In this document: positions 48,530 through 56,928 of the stretch, piece by piece
Position numbering within the stretch: position 1 is the stretch's first letter
How the letters are laid out: every line of letters begins with the position of its first letter
Source: Streptomyces fildesensis
GTDB lineage: Bacteria > Actinomycetota > Actinomycetes > Streptomycetales > Streptomycetaceae
Reading direction: 5' to 3'
Length of the DNA: 64,000 nucleotides
Assembly: GCF_016107395.1 (NCBI RefSeq)
Contig: NZ_JAAIKO010000017.1
Coordinates: 1-64,000 of the forward strand
Position numbers and translations under genes: made by a program
The notes under the pieces: generated by a model
The model's database searches: none
What the model saw: the letters and a program-made list of their open reading frames with translations, nothing else
Told to the model about the DNA's origin: nothing

Positions 48530-51500
48530 CACGACTCCTTCGGCGTGGATGCGGCGGCGGACGCGGCGACGGGCGAGGGGGTGAGCAGACCCAGGGCGCG
48601 GGCCTGGTCGGCCAGGACCGGGTTGCGGAACAGCAGCCGCAGTGGCGGCCGTTCACCGAGCCGCGGTTCCAGCCAGGCCGCCAGATGCGCGGCGAGCACG
48701 GAGTGCCCGCCGATCTGGAAGAAGTGCGAGGACGCGGTGAACCGGCGGTGGCCCAGCACCTCGCTCCATCCCTCGGCGAGCAGCTCCAGCGCCGGGTCGG
48801 CGGCGAACGCGGCCGGGTCCAGGTCAGGGGCGGCCTCGTCCGCCGGAGCCGTGGGCTCCAGCGCGGCGGCCAGCCGGGCCAGGGCGACCCGGTCGGGCTT
48901 GCCGCCGGCCAGCTTCGGCATGGTGTCCAGCCGCGCCCAGCGGCCGGGGACGAGCGCGCCCGGCAGCCGGTGGCTCAGCTCGATGTGCAGCGCCTGCTCG
49001 TCCCACGGCTCCCGTTCGTCGGCGCTCTCCAGGAAGCCGACCAGCCGGGGTCCACCGGCCGCCTCACGATCGAGGACGACGGCGCAGGACCGGCCGCCGA
49101 GCACGGCGGAGGCGGCGGCCTCCACCTCCTCCAACTCGATGCGGTAGCCGCGCAGTTTGATCTGGTTGTCCCGCCGTCCGAGGAAGTGCAGCAGCCCGTC
49201 GAGGCCCCGGTAGCCGAGGTCGCCGGTGAGATAGACCCGCTCGCCGCCCAGCGCCGGGATCGTCATGAACCGTGCCGCGGTCGCTTCCGGGTTGCCGACG
49301 TAGCCCTCGGCGAGGCCTGCTCCGGCGATGGCCAGTTCACCGACCGCGCCGGCCGGCAGCGGACGGAGTGCCGTGTCCAGGACGTGGATCCGCTCGCCGG
49401 GCAGTTCGGTGCCGAGGGGGATCTCGGCGCCGTCCGCCAGGTTCTCGCGGGTGATCTCGTGCACGGTGGAGCTGATCGCCGCCTCGGTCACGCCGTAGAC
49501 GTTGAGTACGGCGGCGTCGGTGTCGGCCAGGAACGAGCGCATCGCGTCGGCCGGGATGCGCTCACCGCCGAGCACCAGCAGCCGCGGCGCCCAGCGGCGG
49601 TCGCGCAGCGCGGGCCGCAACTCCTCACGCGTGGCGAGGAAGTAGCTGGTGGGCAGGTTGGCGACGGTGACCCGGGCGGCCGCCAGCAGCTCGGCCAGCT
49701 CCGCCCCGGTGGGCACTTCCCGCTCCGGTACGACCAGGCAGGCGCCGGCGTACAGCGACGGAAGGACCTCTTCGAGGGCCACGTCGAACGAGGGCTGGGC
49801 GAAGAGCAGCACCCGGTCACCGGCCGCCAGCGCGAACCGGTCGGCGGCACCGGTCAGATGGTTCTCCAGCGCGGCCCTGCCCACGGCCACGGGCTTGGGG
49901 ATGCCGGTGGATCCGGAGGTGTGGATGATGTACGCCGCATCGGGCACCACTGCGGCCGGGCGCGCGGCCGGGTAGGAGCCGGCGTCGAGCGCGGTCACCG
50001 GGAGGCCGGCGGGCAGCGTCACCCCGGCGGCGGCGGAGGTGAGCACGAGCGCGGGACCCAGCCGGTTCAGCAGCAGTTCCAGCCGGGATTCCGGGTCGGA
50101 CGGGGAGAGCGGGCAGTACACCGCGCCGGTCCGCAGACAGGCCAGCAGGGCCACCACCGAGTCGGCGCCGCGCGGCAGCACGACGGCGACCGGCCGGCCG
50201 GCCGTCACGCCCGCCGCCAGCATCCGCCGCGCGACGGCGGCGACCTGCTCGTCGAGGTCCCCGTAGGTCAGCCGGCGGGCGCCGATCAGCAGCGCGGGCA
50301 GCGACGGGTCGTGGGCGGCGGCCGGGTCGAGCGGATCCCGGCCGGGGGACGCGGCGGGCCCGACCGGCACCGGTACGACAGCGGGTGCCGGGAGCGCGAG
50401 GTCCGCGAGCACGGTGCCGGGATCGTCGAGATAGGCGCGCAGCAGGTCCAGGAAGCGCTCGGTGAGCAGCTTCGCGGTGTCCTCGCCGAAGAGGTCGGCG
50501 TCGTAGTCCCAGACCATGGTCATGCCGCGCGCGCCGTGCCGGGGGCTCACTCCGCGCCGGTCGTCCGGGAGCAGCACGACGTCGAGGTCGAAGCGGGTGG
50601 TGCCGGTGTTGAATCCCTCGAAGAGCGTGACGTCCAGACCAGGCACGTCGATCTCCGGCAGTGCGGCGTCGTGCGCGCTGAACATGACGCTGAACAGCGG
50701 GTTGTCCGCGCCCGAGGTGTGCAGGCCCAGCGCGCGCGTCAGCTCCTGGACCGGCACCTCCTGGTGCGGCAGGGCACGGAAGAGGGTGTCGGTCACCTCG
50801 TCCATGGCGTCCTCGGCCGGGGCCGCCGGGTCCAGGCGCAGCCGCAGCGGAATCGTGTTGACGAACATGCCCACGGCGTTCTCGAAGCCGCGTGGGCGGT
50901 TGCCGACGGCGGTGCCGACGACCATCTGTTCGCGGCCGCTGTGCCGGCGCAGCAGTTCGGCGAAGAGCCCGAGCAGCGTGGAGAACGGGGTCAGCCCGCG
51001 CTCCAGGGTGTGTGCGCGCAGCCGTTCCGTCAGGTCCGCGCCGATCGACTGGCGCAGCTGCCCGCCGTGGTGCCGGCGCCGGGCGCCGGGCCGGGCCAGA
51101 CCGGGCAGCGGCATGTCGAAGGAGGCGTCGCGCAGTTCGGCCGCCCAGTACTCCAGGCTCGACCGCCGCTCCGCCGCAGCCCGGTCGTCGTCCGCGTCGA
51201 GGGAGCGCACATGGTCGACGTAGGACGTGGCGGGCGGCAGGGCGGTCGGCTCACCGAGGACGTGGGCGCGGTAGACGGTGAAGACGTCGCCCAGCAGGAT
51301 CGCGAAGGAGTGCCCGTCGTGGATCAGGTGGTGCTCGACATGGATGAGCCGGTGCTGGTCGTCGGCGAGCCGGGCCAGCGTCCAGCGCAGCAGCGGCGCC
51401 TCGTAGGTGTCGAGCGGGGTCTCCGCCTCCGTGCGGAGCAGCCGCGCGAACGCGGCCTCCGGGTCAGCCTCCCCGGTCAGGTCCACGGTGCGCAGCCGCG

Positions 51501-51729
51501 GCTCGCAGAGGTCGGCGTCGCGCTGCACGGGCATCGCGCCGGGGACCGCCACGAGTTCCAGCCGCAGTCCGGGGTGGCGGTCGAGGGCCGCGGCCAGTCC
51601 GCGGCGCAGCGCCTCGGTGTCCAGCGTGCCCCACAGGTCGAGGGAGGCGGTGAAGTTGTAGGCGCGGCTGCCGGGCTGCACTTGTTCGTGCAGCCAGACG
51701 ATCTCCTGCGACGGAGAGAGGGGGAGCAT
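48529..51729 (-). CDS. NRPS C-A-T module (ornithine/hydroxyornithine-like code)
   Basis: 1066 residues from ATG 51729, where the protein begins with the usual C-domain start MLPLSPSQEIVWLHEQ. Condensation domain about 1-440 with HHLIHDG and the GNRPRGFENAVGMFVNTIPLR block. Adenylation domain about 480-950: HTSGSTGIPKPV, NVYGVTEAAI, YLTGDLG, GRRDNQIKLRGYRIELEEVE, AGGKPDR (A10 Lys present). Hand-aligned pocket residues D-V-E-N-V-G-V-I-S share D, E, N, G and I with DMENLGLINK, the code I recall for N5-hydroxyornithine in coelichelin, so a basic diamino acid is the best guess. Carrier domain about 985-1050 with FFQIGGHSVLAAHL. No ornithine N-monooxygenase gene is in the window. Confidence 0.88.
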   Translation of the reverse strand: MLPLSPSQEIVWLHEQVQPGSRAYNFTASLDLWGTLDTEALRRGLAAALDRHPGLRLELVAVPGAMPVQRDADLCEPRLRTVDLTGEADPEAAFARLLRTEAETPLDTYEAPLLRWTLARLADDQHRLIHVEHHLIHDGHSFAILLGDVFTVYRAHVLGEPTALPPATSYVDHVRSLDADDDRAAAERRSSLEYWAAELRDASFDMPLPGLARPGARRRHHGGQLRQSIGADLTERLRAHTLERGLTPFSTLLGLFAELLRRHSGREQMVVGTAVGNRPRGFENAVGMFVNTIPLRLRLDPAAPAEDAMDEVTDTLFRALPHQEVPVQELTRALGLHTSGADNPLFSVMFSAHDAALPEIDVPGLDVTLFEGFNTGTTRFDLDVVLLPDDRRGVSPRHGARGMTMVWDYDADLFGEDTAKLLTERFLDLLRAYLDDPGTVLADLALPAPAVVPVPVGPAASPGRDPLDPAAAHDPSLPALLIGARRLTYGDLDEQVAAVARRMLAAGVTAGRPVAVVLPRGADSVVALLACLRTGAVYCPLSPSDPESRLELLLNRLGPALVLTSAAAGVTLPAGLPVTALDAGSYPAARPAAVVPDAAYIIHTSGSTGIPKPVAVGRAALENHLTGAADRFALAAGDRVLLFAQPSFDVALEEVLPSLYAGACLVVPEREVPTGAELAELLAAARVTVANLPTSYFLATREELRPALRDRRWAPRLLVLGGERIPADAMRSFLADTDAAVLNVYGVTEAAISSTVHEITRENLADGAEIPLGTELPGERIHVLDTALRPLPAGAVGELAIAGAGLAEGYVGNPEATAARFMTIPALGGERVYLTGDLGYRGLDGLLHFLGRRDNQIKLRGYRIELEEVEAAASAVLGGRSCAVVLDREAAGGPRLVGFLESADEREPWDEQALHIELSHRLPGALVPGRWARLDTMPKLAGGKPDRVALARLAAALEPTAPADEAAPDLDPAAFAADPALELLAEGWSEVLGHRRFTASSHFFQIGGHSVLAAHLAAWLEPRLGERPPLRLLFRNPVLADQARALGLLTPSPVAASAAASTPKES

Positions 51730-52059
51730 CGGCGATCCCTGGGGTTGTCGGGTCGGGGTCTTCGGGTGGGGGCGGAGGCACGGTCGTGCTTCCGCCCGCG
51801 GTTCACCGGCCGGTCCGCGGATCACGCGGGCCGGCCGTACTGGTTCAGGGCGTGCTGGTTCAGGGCGTGCTGGTTCAGGGCGTGCTGGTTCAGGGCGTGC
51901 TGGTTCGGGGCGTACTGGTTCGGGGCGTCCTGGTTCAGGGCGTCCTCAAGGCGTCGCAGCCCTACGGCGTGACGGGTGGGACCGCGTGACGTGGCGCGCC
52001 GCTCCGGCTGCGGCTGCCGCGGAGGCGAGTGCTGCTGTGGCCGTGGCTGTGGCCGTGGG
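51730..52059 (-). other. Repeat-containing spacer between stand-alone C gene and C-A-T gene
   Basis: 330 bases without a convincing gene. It holds the 15-bp minisatellite (51841-51945), flanked by GC-rich sequence. The C-A-T frame is open upstream to 51825 (GTG), so a longer N-terminus is possible but lacks homology. Short frames reading VLVQG (plus) or NQHAL (minus) pentapeptides cross the repeat and are probably by-products. Confidence 0.5.
51841..51945. repeat. 15-bp tandem repeat (7 units)
   Basis: Four identical units TGGTTCAGGGCGTGC (51841-51900), then TGGTTCGGGGCGTAC, TGGTTCGGGGCGTCC and TGGTTCAGGGCGTCC (to 51945). Non-coding as far as I can judge, inside the NRPS transcript. Identity of the first four units indicates recent expansion. 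Confidence 0.95.
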
Positions 52060-53370
52060 TCAGCCGACGGGGACGTCGGCCCGGACGGGGGCGCGTACCG
52101 AGTCGCGGAAGGCGGCGAACCCGTCCTGGGCCGCGGCGTCGTCGAGCACCGTGCGGTCCCACACCATCCGGATGTGGAGTTCGGATCCGTGGGTGACGGA
52201 GACCGCGAACGGGGCGCGCACCTGCCGGCCGTCGATGTGGACCTCACGGCCCTCCACCCCGCCGAGCCGCAACGCGGGACGGCGCCGGGCGTCGTCCACC
52301 GTCAGCAGTCCGTCCAGCCGGCCGGACCACTGGGAACCGGCCGAGCGGGCGGCGTGCACCACTTCGTCGAAGGGGGTGTCGGCCCGGTCCAGGTCGTCCC
52401 ACCACTGGGTGGCCGTCTCGTCCGGGGCGTGCGGGACGTCGACCGTCGCGGCCGGGAAGACCACGGTGTTGAGGAAGCAGCCGAGCACCGGCGGTGCGCC
52501 GGCCGGGCGGCCGCCCCACGGGTAGCCGATCGGCGGCACATGGCCGGGCCCGTACAGCACCCGGGCCGTGGCCCGGCAGGCGTCGAGCAGGGCGGGGAAC
52601 GGTACGCCGGAAGCGGGTGCGGGCAGCCGCAGTTCGGCAGCACCGGTGGGCAGGGTGCCGGGGGCGGGTGTCCGCGGCGGGAGCTGCGGGGCCCGTTCGT
52701 GCACCACACGCAGCCGGTCGCCCCAGTACTCCAGCGCGGCGGCGGACCCCGCGCGCTGCTCGGCATCGAGCTGCAGCTGGACCGCCTCGCGGTAGGCGGC
52801 GAGTTCCGCGGCCGCTTCGGCGGGCTCAGTTCCCGCGGATCCCGGCTCGTCACGGTAGGCGGCGGTCAGTTCCTCGACGATGCGTGTGAGGGACTGACCG
52901 TCGCACGCGGTGTGGTCCAGGACGACGGCGAGCACCTCGTCCCCTGCGCCCGGCCCGTCCTGGACCAGATACAGCCGCAGCGGCGAGCCCTGCCCGGTCC
53001 AGCCGGCCAGGACCCGGCGCAGCGCGGCGGCCGCGTCCTCGCCGGGGGCGCGGACGACGTGTTCCACCGGTACGTCGGGGTCCGTCAGACGGAGCACGGG
53101 GGTGCCGCGCAGCACGTCCGGGCGGGCACGCAGCACAGGGTGCAGGGCGGCGAGCCGGTTCGCGGCCGCGCGCAGCCGCACCGGATCCACCGTTCCGCTC
53201 GGGAAGGCGAAGAACATCGGGACGATGTCGGCCCGTCCCGAGGGGTCCATGGAGCGCACGAGCACGAAGCGCCGCTGGGCTCCGGTGACGGGCAGGAGGG
53301 AGGTACCGCCGTCGTCGGCGGCAATGCGCTGGTAGCGGGCCAGGTACTGGCCCGTGATGGTTCGGGGCAC
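52060..53370 (-). CDS. Stand-alone condensation-domain protein
   Basis: 436 residues, one C-domain fold without adenylation or carrier parts. The active-site motif is DHTACDG: the second, catalytic His and the Asp/Gly remain while the first His of HHxxxDG is Asp, which is tolerated in several active C and acyltransferase enzymes. C-terminal solvent-channel block LGGVEGREVHIDGRQVRAPFAVSVT is typical. Start ATG 53370 (MPRTITGQYLARYQ). In this cluster it could condense the free A-T didomains, or act as an acyl or release catalyst. It precedes the C-A-T gene by 330 bases and follows the exporter gene on the same strand. Confidence 0.82.
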   Translation of the reverse strand: MPRTITGQYLARYQRIAADDGGTSLLPVTGAQRRFVLVRSMDPSGRADIVPMFFAFPSGTVDPVRLRAAANRLAALHPVLRARPDVLRGTPVLRLTDPDVPVEHVVRAPGEDAAAALRRVLAGWTGQGSPLRLYLVQDGPGAGDEVLAVVLDHTACDGQSLTRIVEELTAAYRDEPGSAGTEPAEAAAELAAYREAVQLQLDAEQRAGSAAALEYWGDRLRVVHERAPQLPPRTPAPGTLPTGAAELRLPAPASGVPFPALLDACRATARVLYGPGHVPPIGYPWGGRPAGAPPVLGCFLNTVVFPAATVDVPHAPDETATQWWDDLDRADTPFDEVVHAARSAGSQWSGRLDGLLTVDDARRRPALRLGGVEGREVHIDGRQVRAPFAVSVTHGSELHIRMVWDRTVLDDAAAQDGFAAFRDSVRAPVRADVPVG

Positions 53371-53486
53371 GTGATCCTCTCTGACGTGGCAGGGCGGTTC
53401 GGGACGTGGACGTTTCGGGCGTGGAGGGGCCGCGGCGTGGCAGGGCCGGGCGATGGAGCTCGGGTCCGGCCGGACGCCCGGCCGGG

Positions 53487-54809
53487 TCAGCTGACGGAAG
53501 CGGACTCGGTACGGCCGCCCGAACCGCCGGAGCCACCCGCGACGGCGTCCTCGAGGTCGTCCGGAGCGGCCGGCAGATCACGCATCCGGCGCAGCGGGGA
53601 CAGCAGCAGCCGCAGCGGTACGACGAGGAAGCCGACCGCGCAGACCCACAGGGCGGCGCGCGCCCCGAAGCCGTCGGCCACGGCTCCGCCCACCAGGGCC
53701 CCGAGTGGCAGCGTGCCCCACACCAGGAAACGCAGCGTGGCGTTCATCCGGCCCAGGAGCCGTGGCGGGCAGAGCGTCTGACGGAAGCTCACCTGGGCGA
53801 CGTTGTAGACGACCGCGCCGAAGGAGACCGCACCGGAACCGACGGCGAACAGGACGGCGGCGGCTCCCCGGCCGGACAGCGGCCACAGCAGCGCGAACGG
53901 GCCGGTCACCAGGGCGGACAGCCAGATGATGCGGGCTTGGCCGAGCCTCGCGGCGAGCCTGCCGGCGCAGAGCGCACCGGCGAGCCCGCCGGCGGCGGAC
54001 GCGGAGAGCATCAGACCGATGGCGGCCGGCTGCAGGCCGATCACCCGTACCAGGAAGATGGTCTGAGTGGCCATCAGCATCGCCGTGAAGAAGTTGCTGA
54101 GGCCGGTGCTGGTCGCGATGACGCGCAGCAGCCGGTGGCCGAGCACGAAGCGCAGTCCCTCACCGATCTCCTTGCGCAGTGACGCGCCCGGCACCGGTTC
54201 CGGCTTGCTCTCCGGCTTGTCGATGCGCGACAGGAACAGTGCCGAGACGACGTAGCCGATCGCGTCAGCCCCGATCGCCAGATGCGCCCCGACGAGCTGC
54301 ACCAGCCCGCCGCCGAGGCCGGGACCGGTGACCTGGGCGGAGGAGCGGACCGTCTCCAGTGCTCCGTTGGCCGCCATCAGCTGCTCCCTGGGCAGGAGTT
54401 CGGGCAGATAGCTCTGGTCGGCCACATCGAAGAAGACCGTCGCCGCGCCGGTGACCAGGGCGACGATGTACAGCTGCACCATCGTCAGGACGTCGGCGAC
54501 CGCGGCCAGCGGGACACTCGCCATGGCGAGCGCCCGCACCATGTCGGCGCGGATCATCAGCGACCGCTTGCGCATCCGGTCGACCAGCGCCCCTGCGGGC
54601 AGGCCGATCAGCAGGAACGCGGCGGTCTCCGCGGCGGTGAGCAGCCCCACCTGGAACGCGGGCGCCTTGAGTTCGAGGACCGCCACCAGGGGCAGCGCGA
54701 CCAGGGTGACCTGGGCACCGACCTGGCCGGCCGCGGCGCCGGCGAGCAGCAGACGGAAGTCGCGCATGCGCAGCGGACCGCTCGACGCGGTTCGGGGTAA
54801 AGGGGACAT
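53487..54809 (-). CDS. MFS exporter of the NRPS cluster
   Basis: 440 residues from ATG 54809, with GAAGGT about 8 bases upstream (an in-frame ATG at 54839 has no ribosome site). Twelve hydrophobic helices; MFS motif A region LPAGALVDRMRKRSLM, and GLSNFFTAMLMATQTIFLVRVIG. General resemblance to EntS/drug-efflux-type MFS exporters, some of which export siderophores or peptides. Codon 4 (54800-54798) is TTA, so translation should depend on the bldA tRNA. As the first gene of the minus-strand NRPS series it probably gives export of, or self-protection from, the product. Confidence 0.86.
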   Translation of the reverse strand: MSPLPRTASSGPLRMRDFRLLLAGAAAGQVGAQVTLVALPLVAVLELKAPAFQVGLLTAAETAAFLLIGLPAGALVDRMRKRSLMIRADMVRALAMASVPLAAVADVLTMVQLYIVALVTGAATVFFDVADQSYLPELLPREQLMAANGALETVRSSAQVTGPGLGGGLVQLVGAHLAIGADAIGYVVSALFLSRIDKPESKPEPVPGASLRKEIGEGLRFVLGHRLLRVIATSTGLSNFFTAMLMATQTIFLVRVIGLQPAAIGLMLSASAAGGLAGALCAGRLAARLGQARIIWLSALVTGPFALLWPLSGRGAAAVLFAVGSGAVSFGAVVYNVAQVSFRQTLCPPRLLGRMNATLRFLVWGTLPLGALVGGAVADGFGARAALWVCAVGFLVVPLRLLLSPLRRMRDLPAAPDDLEDAVAGGSGGSGGRTESASVS

Positions 54810-55150
54810 GTGCCAGACCTTCACCGCAAACGCCGTCAACAGTCAAAGCGCAAAGAACACTTTCGGTCGAATCTTTTGCACTACCTCCACCAAATCAGCA
54901 AATCTTCCGTCAGATCCGGGCAACCTCGGGATGAACTATGCGCGTTGGGGCCCTGCGACAAGAGGATCCGACAGTCCCCGCACGGCCGGGGCCGGACGAT
55001 CACCGGCAACGCGCCAGGAATCGCACCTCTGACCGAAAACAGTCCCTGTGCTGCTTCGATGCCTTATGCACCTACCGACCCGCCGCCGGGACCGACCCGT
55101 CGTATACGGTGCTGCTCGACAGCCAAGGCGCGGACGCGAGGGCGGATTCC
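54810..55150. promoter_or_regulatory. Divergent regulatory region at the head of the NRPS cluster
   Basis: 341 bases between the exporter (minus) and the gamma-carbonic-anhydrase-type gene (plus). Bases 54838-54915 are notably AT-rich for this genome and likely hold the cluster promoter, but I cannot name convincing hexamers. CGTATACGGTG at 55101-55111 repeats the core of the palindrome at 41751-41764. No DmdR/IdeR-type iron box (TTAGGTTAGGCTAACC-like) was found. Confidence 0.45.
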
Positions 55151-55723
55151 ATGGCGGAGCGGGCACTGATAGCCGATGTGGCGGGGCGCAAGCCCCAGGT
55201 GGATCCGGCGGCGTTCACCGCGCCCACCTCGGTCGTCGTCGGCGACGTCACGATGGCGGCCGGCTCCAGCGCCTGGTACCACGCGGTCCTGCGCGGCGAC
55301 TGCGAGTCGATCAGCATCGGCGCCGACAGCAACATCCAGGACAACTGCTCGGTGCACGCGGACCCCGGGTTCCCCGTCGTGGTCGGCGAGCGGGTCTCGG
55401 TGGGGCACAACGCGGTGCTGCACGGCTGCACCGTCGAGGACGACGTACTGATCGGCATGGGCGCCACCGTCCTGAACGGCGCGCACATCGGGACCGGCTC
55501 GCTGGTCGCCGCGGCCGCGCTCGTACCGCAGGGGATGCGGGTACCGCCGGGGTCGCTGGTGGCCGGGGTCCCGGCCAAGGTCCGGCGTGAGCTGACCGCG
55601 GAGGAGCGGGAGTCCGTGCTGCTCAACGCCGCGGGTTATGTCGAGCTGTCCCGCGCCCACCGGGCGGCCTTCGAACCGGCCGCGGAAGGACCGGGCGAAG
55701 AAGCGCCGGCCGACAAGGCCTGA
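55151..55723 (+). CDS. Gamma-carbonic anhydrase family protein
   Basis: 190 residues from ATG 55151. Left-handed beta-helix hexapeptide repeats over about 15-165: SVVVGDVTMAAGSSAWYHAVLRGD, ISIGADSNIQDNCSVHADPG, VSVGHNAVLHGCTVEDDVLIGMGATVLNG. The zinc ligands His in CSVHAD and in VGHNAVLHG are present, along with the conserved Arg/Asp of VLRGD. Such trimers hydrate CO2 or bind metal without activity (YrdA/PaaY-like); activity is not assured. C-terminal tail is acidic. Convergent with the DedA gene. Confidence 0.88.
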   Translation: MAERALIADVAGRKPQVDPAAFTAPTSVVVGDVTMAAGSSAWYHAVLRGDCESISIGADSNIQDNCSVHADPGFPVVVGERVSVGHNAVLHGCTVEDDVLIGMGATVLNGAHIGTGSLVAAAALVPQGMRVPPGSLVAGVPAKVRRELTAEERESVLLNAAGYVELSRAHRAAFEPAAEGPGEEAPADKA

Positions 55724-55760
55724 GCAGCCATGGGCCCGGTCCGCCGGGTCACTCGCGTGA

Positions 55761-56453
55761 TCACTCGCCGGTGGGGGCCACCACGGCTTCGGCCGCGCCT
55801 TCCACCGGCGTTCCCGGCGTCGCCGCTGCGTCCGCCTCCGGCGTCGCCGCCGGGGTGTGGGCCTTGGCACGCCGCTGGACGAAGAGGAACGAGCCGATCC
55901 CGAACAGCACGGCCGCCGCCAGTCCGAAGTAGCCGAACCGCTTGATCCACGGTTCCGCCACCACGCCGACGTTGTAGATGACGGCGGTGGTGCCGCCCGC
56001 CCAGACGACGCCGCCGAGGGCGTTCGCGATGAGGAACTTCCAGTACGGCATCTTCAGGACGCCCGCCAGCGGGCCGGCGAAGATCCGCAGCAGCGCGACG
56101 AAGCGGCCGACGAAGACCGCCCACATGCCCCAGCGCTCGAACGACCGCTCGGCGGTGGCGACATGGCCGGGTGAGAAGTGTTTGGGGAACTTCCGGCCGA
56201 GCTTGTCCAGCAGCGGTTTGCCGCCCTTGCGGCCGATCGAATAGCCGATGGAGTCACCGATCACCGCGCCCGCGATCGCGCAGGCGCCGACGATCCACGG
56301 GTTGATCGTGCCCTGCGAGGCCATCAGTGACGCGGTGACGAGGACGATCTCGCCGGGGAGCGGGATGCCCAGGCTCTCGATCCCGATGACCAGCCCCACC
56401 ACCAGGTAGACGGCGAGCGGCGGAATCGTCTCGATCCATTCCTGCACGTGCAC
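55761..56453 (-). CDS. DedA-family membrane protein
   Basis: 230 residues from GTG 56453, with GGGGAGGA about 7 bases upstream. DedA/SNARE-associated domain: the helix VYLVVGLVIGIESLGIPLPGEIVL, then GDSIGYSIGRKGGKPLLDKLGRKF and VFVGRFVALLRIFAGPLAGVLKMPYWKFLIAN with the conserved GRF-R-PAG motif. Five to six hydrophobic segments; Ala/Pro-rich cytosolic tail. Family members act as lipid scramblases/flippases for undecaprenyl phosphate or phospholipids and affect envelope homeostasis. Transcribed alone. Confidence 0.93.
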   Translation of the reverse strand: MHVQEWIETIPPLAVYLVVGLVIGIESLGIPLPGEIVLVTASLMASQGTINPWIVGACAIAGAVIGDSIGYSIGRKGGKPLLDKLGRKFPKHFSPGHVATAERSFERWGMWAVFVGRFVALLRIFAGPLAGVLKMPYWKFLIANALGGVVWAGGTTAVIYNVGVVAEPWIKRFGYFGLAAAVLFGIGSFLFVQRRAKAHTPAATPEADAAATPGTPVEGAAEAVVAPTGE

Positions 56454-56568
56454 TGCCGAGTCCTCCCCTGGACACCATCCGGACCGTGTGCCATGGCCCA
56501 CGTCAGTGAAGCCTAACCGAACCGTTCCGCACGCCAGTACGGCCGGCGGACCGCTCCCCCGCCCGCTC

Positions 56569-56928
56569 TCACCACAGGTCGGGGTCGGCCATGAGCCGCT
56601 CCTTCGCGCGGCCCGCCAGCGCGGGATCCGGCTCCGGGGCCAGGTCGGAGTGCTTGACGGACCAGGCCGCCACATACGGGCACAGCGGTACGACGTCCCG
56701 GCCCTCCGCGGCGGCCAGCTCGTACAGCGCCCCGGCGAGCGCGCCCGCGATGCCCTCCCCCTGGTGCCCCGGCTCGACCACCGTGTGCACGGCGACCAGC
56801 GCGCTCCCGCCACCGGTCCCGTCGTCCTCCAGCACGAAATAGTTGATCCGGCCGATCAGTTCGTCCCCGGCCCATGCCCCCAGGCGGCCCACCGCCCGGT
56901 CGTCACGAATATCCATGTCCTCCATCAT
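56569..56928 (-). CDS. Short GNAT-family protein in the dnaE2 operon
   Basis: 119 residues from ATG 56928, whose ATGA overlaps the stop of the upstream Y-family gene. Core elements VAVHTVVEPGHQGEGIAGALAGALYELA (acetyl-CoA loop) and VPLCPYVAAWSVKHSDL match the YjdJ/GNAT subfamily of small acetyltransferases. The N-terminus MMEDMDIRDDRAVGRLGAWAGDEL is the usual short strand. No function is known; the coupling to two DNA-damage genes is the only clue and may be fortuitous. Confidence 0.78.
   Translation of the reverse strand: MMEDMDIRDDRAVGRLGAWAGDELIGRINYFVLEDDGTGGGSALVAVHTVVEPGHQGEGIAGALAGALYELAAAEGRDVVPLCPYVAAWSVKHSDLAPEPDPALAGRAKERLMADPDLW

Noticed and set aside
51841..51945. CRISPR array
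   Set aside because: Units are contiguous 15-mers without unique spacers and no cas genes are nearby.
51786..51989. Small plus-strand frame of VLVQG pentapeptide repeats
   Set aside because: It is produced by translating the 15-bp minisatellite; no ribosome site and opposite strand to the operon.
51822..52247. Minus-strand frame with NQHAL repeats upstream of the C-A-T gene
   Set aside because: It overlaps the end of the stand-alone C gene in another frame and the non-repeat part is low-complexity Arg/Pro/Ser; treated as by-product of the repeat.
54810..55150. Iron-regulator (DmdR/IdeR) box at the NRPS promoter
   Set aside because: No TTAGGTTAGGCTAACC-like 19-mer was seen, so the siderophore idea rests only on the A-domain code and exporter type.
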